Shown one piece after another: positions 6,657 through 6,815 of a stretch of DNA of 6,815 nt. The stretch comes from Clostridia bacterium DTU080 (GTDB lineage Bacteria > Bacillota > Limnochordia > DTU080). Location of the stretch: NCBI GenBank assembly GCA_001513395.1, contig LFTP01000176.1, positions 1 through 6,815 on the forward strand, in the 5' to 3' direction. Made by a program: the position numbers and the translations under genes. The first letter of the stretch is position 1, and each line of letters opens with the position of its first letter. The notes below the pieces were generated by a model. That model saw only the letters and a list, made by a program, of their open reading frames with translations, searched no databases and was not told the DNA's origin.

Positions 6657-6815
6657 GTGCGCCCGGCATGTCTGCCGAGCCGGAGGGCTGAAAGAAGCCC
6701 TCACCACTCAACCAGCGGGAAGGGAACCCGTAGGCAAGGGCGGGCCTGGCAACAGACCGTCTGGAGGAAGCCGAAGGGGGAGCATGGGACTTAGCGAAAG
6801 CGAACCGAGGTTGGC
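6657..6815 (+). mobile_element. Group II intron, class C-like, 5' end (domain I start; continues past window)
   Basis: Retroelement ribozyme, visible only for its first 159 bases. It opens with GTGCG, matching the GUGYG 5' boundary of bacterial group II introns, and continues GCCCGGCATG, which I recall as nearly identical to the opening of the class C intron O.i.I1 of Oceanobacillus iheyensis. The order of elements also resembles that intron: a GGGYTGAAAG-type hairpin (stem 6683-6689 with 6696-6702), a CGGG/CCCG hairpin (6716-6719 with 6727-6730), GGCAAGGGCGG (6733-6743), TGGCAACA (6747-6754), CTGGAGGAAGC (6761-6771) and GCGAACCGAGGTTGGC at the window edge. It sits one base after the T-run of the ispDF terminator, the favoured class C position. 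There is no protein-coding frame of note in this part; a reverse transcriptase/maturase, if present, would be in domain IV outside the window. Whether the copy is full length and active cannot be told here. Confidence 0.82.

Noticed and set aside
6657..6815. Riboswitch, T-box or other leader RNA for a following gene such as gltX or cysS
   Set aside because: The GTGCG opening right after a terminator and the order of domain I elements fit a group II intron much better; no T-box motif (TGGNACCGCG) is visible.

Overview
The window is a run of six chromosomal housekeeping genes, all on the + strand, in an order typical of Firmicutes (Bacillota): clpC (3' part only), radA, disA, carD, a membrane-anchored PIN-TRAM protein of the YacL type, and a fused ispDF. 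The gene order, CarD next to DisA, the strong AGGAGGTGA-type ribosome site, GTG/TTG starts and moderately high GC suggest a clostridial or bacilli-like lineage rather than Bacillus subtilis itself, where ispD and ispF are separate genes. I cannot name the genus. No gene in the window looks foreign.

Layout: 1-1023 is the second AAA+ half of the ClpC unfoldase. Short gaps of 55 and 36 bases link it to radA (1079-2422) and disA (GTG start, 2459-3544), so these three are probably co-transcribed. A 160-base gap follows. It holds a near-consensus sigma-A promoter (TTGACA, 17 bases, TACGAT with extended TG) and leads to carD (3705-4181, or TTG at 3696). Behind carD is a 167-base gap with a hairpin plus five T that looks like an intrinsic terminator. 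The PIN-TRAM gene (4349-5437) then overlaps ispDF (5437-6636) by one base. ispDF ends inside a strong, potentially bidirectional intrinsic terminator (6621-6655).

From 6657 to the end of the window the sequence is no longer housekeeping DNA. It starts GTGCG and reads like the 5' domain I of a bacterial group II intron of class C, sitting one base after the T-run of the terminator. That is the known preferred target of class C introns. The rest of the intron, including any reverse transcriptase, is beyond the window.

Functionally, ClpC handles protein quality control, RadA processes recombination intermediates, DisA scans DNA and makes c-di-AMP, CarD binds RNA polymerase and tunes promoter opening, the PIN-TRAM protein is a putative membrane-bound nuclease, and IspDF supplies two steps of the MEP isoprenoid pathway. 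I did not find an undescribed multi-gene system. The most notable items are the intron at the terminator, the stop codon placed in the terminator loop, the IspD-IspF fusion and the separate carD promoter.
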